DNA of 53,247 bases from positions 1 to 53,247 of the forward strand of contig JAFRKJ010000040.1 of assembly GCA_017431785.1 (NCBI GenBank), written 5' to 3'. Shown piece by piece: positions 51,444 through 53,247 of the stretch (position 1 is its first letter; every line of letters starts with the position of its first letter). The stretch is from Bacillota bacterium. Lineage in GTDB: Bacteria; Bacillota; Clostridia; Peptostreptococcales; Anaerovoracaceae. The notes under the pieces were generated by a model. The model was not told the DNA's origin and searched no databases. It saw only the letters and a program-made list of their open reading frames with translations. The translations under genes were made by a program, and so were the position numbers.

Positions 51444-52826
51444 TTAACCCAGATAGTACGCCAAAGGATCGACCAACCCCGGTCGGTCTTTTGTTTTCCG
51501 CCCGAGTATCTCGGGGTTCAACGCATAGTTCACCACATACATGCCACATCGTCTGTACCATCCAAGTCTGCTGTTGGCAACCTTGTATATCTCTTCGTCT
51601 GTAAAGCCACATCCAACAATGCGGTTCAGCTTATGCAGATTCAGATATATTCGCCTTGGTATCTTCCACTGCTTGAGTATCACTACTCTCACCTTGTGTC
51701 TGAGCCATTGTCCATATTTGTCAAGGAAGTCTTTCATACTGCCTATCCTGTAGTAGTTTATCCATCCCCGGATAAGCCAGTTCAACTGTATGAATGTGGA
51801 GCGTATTGTTCGTGCAGTCGCTTTCTTCCGGCAGAGTATCTCGCTTGTTTTATCATAAAGCCTCTTCTTCCGGTCGTCAGCAGGTCTGCACTTCCATCCG
51901 TCTTTGCCCTTCCAGAATGTGAATCCCAGAAAGTTGCTCTTGGTCGGTCTCACGACCTTTGTCTTGGTGGCACTTACTCTCAGCCGGAGCTTTCGCTCCA
52001 GCCAATTCGTGACTGACTTCATCACCCGGTCTGCCGCCATCTCGCTTTTGACGAAGATGTTGCAGTCGTCAGCATATCTGACGAAATGAAGCCCTCTCGA
52101 TTCGAGTTCTCTGTCGAGCTTGTCGAGATAGACGTTGGATAGCACGGGACTGAGTGGGCCTCCTTGTGGCACGCCCTCCTCACTCGGACTGACCAATCCG
52201 TCCTCCATGACACCTGCCCGCAGGAACTGCCGAATCAAACGTAGTGTTTTCGCATCATTGATGCGCTCTCTGAGTATTGAAATCAATTTGTCATGGTTTA
52301 CAGTGTCAAAATACTTCTCGATATCAAGGTCTACGACCCACTCATATCCCTCGTTGAGGTATTCGAGTGCTTTTCCTATGGCTTGTTGGCAATCTCTGTT
52401 TGGTCGGAACCCATAACTGTTGTCGGAGAAATACTTGTCATAGCCCAACGACAGAATCTGTGCTGTCGCTTGCTGTACTACTCTGTCTGCTACAGTCGGT
52501 ATCCCAAGCGGTCTTTTCTTGCCGTTGGCCTTTGGGATGTAGACCCGTCGTACCGGACTCGGCTTGTACTTGCCTTCACGGATTTGAGCTTTTATCTCTT
52601 CTCTGTGCATGGCAAAGTATGCGTCAAGTTCATCCACCGTCATCCCATCGATTCCGGCGGCACCTTTGTTTCGCTTGACCGCTTTTATGGCCTCATCGAT
52701 ATTCTTGTCCTGTAATATACATTCAATCAATTCCACTTGTTGCTCCTCTGTCTGCTCGTAAAGCTGCCTGAGACCATCCCCTCTGTCTTCTGCCTCCGCA
52801 GGCATACGTTCCTGCTTGATGGGCAT
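51444..52826 (-). CDS. ltrA: Group II intron reverse transcriptase/maturase
   Basis: The product has 460 residues. RT domains are visible in order: KRNKGAAGIDGMTVDE, RPLGIPTVADRVVQQA, SYGFRPNRDCQQAI, VVDLDIEKYFDTVNHDKL, GVPQGGPLSPVLSN, the active-site YADD in FVRYADDCNIFVKS (near residue 245), and FLGFTFWKGK. Domain X (maturase) follows at ~330-440 (IRSTFIQLNWLIRGWINYY, VANSRLGWYRRC). No HNH endonuclease domain is seen at the C-terminus, so mobility would rely on nicked or replicating DNA. It lies in domain IV of the intron, in the intron's sense. Confidence 0.93.
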   Translation of the reverse strand: MPIKQERMPAEAEDRGDGLRQLYEQTEEQQVELIECILQDKNIDEAIKAVKRNKGAAGIDGMTVDELDAYFAMHREEIKAQIREGKYKPSPVRRVYIPKANGKKRPLGIPTVADRVVQQATAQILSLGYDKYFSDNSYGFRPNRDCQQAIGKALEYLNEGYEWVVDLDIEKYFDTVNHDKLISILRERINDAKTLRLIRQFLRAGVMEDGLVSPSEEGVPQGGPLSPVLSNVYLDKLDRELESRGLHFVRYADDCNIFVKSEMAADRVMKSVTNWLERKLRLRVSATKTKVVRPTKSNFLGFTFWKGKDGWKCRPADDRKKRLYDKTSEILCRKKATARTIRSTFIQLNWLIRGWINYYRIGSMKDFLDKYGQWLRHKVRVVILKQWKIPRRIYLNLHKLNRIVGCGFTDEEIYKVANSRLGWYRRCGMYVVNYALNPEILGRKTKDRPGLVDPLAYYLG

Positions 52827-53246
52827 ATCCTTGATTTCGGACTGCTCCGGCCTTGCTTACAGCGATTTGCAATACATTGACATTAGGCCCTTCCACGATT
52901 GGCGCTGTCGTGTACTATGGCCTCAGCTGACTCCTGGGTATGAGCTTTTTATCGCACGTGCTTTCGCACGCTACCCAGGCCTCCCGGGGTAAGACACAGT
53001 CCTTTCGCCGCACAACCTCCGGATTTACTGTCTTGGCGTTACGTTTACCTTTTGGGTTTCGGTTTGGTATGCAACCTTGCCCGCCATTTAGCCTTATATC
53101 CGGTTTCTGTTCGTAGGCTCGCCGGCTTTGCTACACCACTTCCTCCCCCTTGGCATTACTGCTTCCGGCTTGTGGTTCACTACACTTGGCGGTAACTACC
53201 CGTGACGGGACTTTCACCCGTTAGAACTGTGCCATGCCCGGCACAC
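52827..53246 (-). ncRNA. Group II intron 5' part (domains I-IV)
   Basis: This 420-bp stretch has no protein gene. It is the structured 5' part of the intron RNA before the maturase, with many short hairpins, for example CCTGGGTAGCGTGCGAAAGCACG near 52960-52980. Exon-binding sites cannot be assigned without the 5' exon. Confidence 0.75.
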
Positions 53247-53247
53247 A

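Larger units (their letters stand above)
51354..53246 (-). mobile_element. Group II intron (about 1.9 kb) with encoded reverse transcriptase
   Basis: On the minus strand the element starts GTGTGCCGGGCATGGCAC at 53246, a typical group II 5' end (GUGYG), and the opening region includes the recognisable GGGTGAAAGTCCCGT stem-loop. A domain V/VI region lies just before the 3' end, which reads CTACCCTAT (AY end) at 51354. The reverse transcriptase lies between. The 5' exon is outside the window; only one flanking base remains at 53247. The 3' exon is the region just downstream of the ABC ATPase stop. All visible parts look intact, so the intron may be active. Confidence 0.88.

Overview
The window looks like a chromosomal segment of a low-to-mid GC Gram-positive anaerobe, most likely a member of the class Clostridia (Bacillota). 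Evidence: SipW/TasA-type secretion genes, Spy0128/MucBP/InlB-type surface proteins, strong AGGAGG ribosome binding sites, an anaerobic-type FAD oxidoreductase pair with BFD and DUF1667 domains, PucR and LytTR regulators, and a bacterial group II intron. No rRNA, tRNA, CRISPR array, prophage or plasmid replication gene is visible. A species call is not possible from sequence reading alone.

Left half (1-25.5 kb, all minus strand): a surface-fibre locus. In transcription order it holds a SipW-like signal peptidase, a LytTR response regulator and a GHKL sensor kinase (overlapping by 4 bp each). Next comes a 3738-residue secreted vWA protein with about 19 Spy0128-type isopeptide repeats, then two small TasA/camelysin-like proteins and two secreted proteins with C-terminal membrane anchors. 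Beyond a duplicated terminator lies a second giant surface protein, of which 2764 residues are visible; it runs off the left edge inside a 273-bp tandem repeat array. No sortase and no LPXTG signal is seen, so this looks like a SipW-dependent, possibly sortase-independent fibre or biofilm system with its own two-component control.

Middle (25.7-40 kb): an iron alcohol dehydrogenase plus a 3-hydroxyacyl-CoA-dehydrogenase-like gene; a phoP-phoR-like pair with a Na/phosphate transporter carrying a PhoU domain, preceded by a Pho-box-like array; an AraC regulator divergent from an amidohydrolase and an APC permease; an anaerobic glycerol-3-phosphate-dehydrogenase-like FAD enzyme pair, one of which carries an in-frame 83-bp alternating purine-pyrimidine (Z-DNA-prone) tract; and a Bcr/CflA efflux pump.

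Right part (40-53.2 kb): a DUF4367-like lipoprotein; an ArsR repressor divergent from a split heavy-metal exporter (HMA protein plus P-type ATPase) with a perfect 26-bp palindromic operator; a membrane-anchored endonuclease/exonuclease/phosphatase-family protein; an EamA transporter and aminotransferase divergent from a PucR regulator; an internally deleted remnant of a cysteine desulfidase/serine dehydratase-like gene; a Ca2+/H+ antiporter; and an SsuABC/TauABC-like ABC transporter. A group II intron follows, in reverse orientation, and its 5' end coincides with the right window edge.
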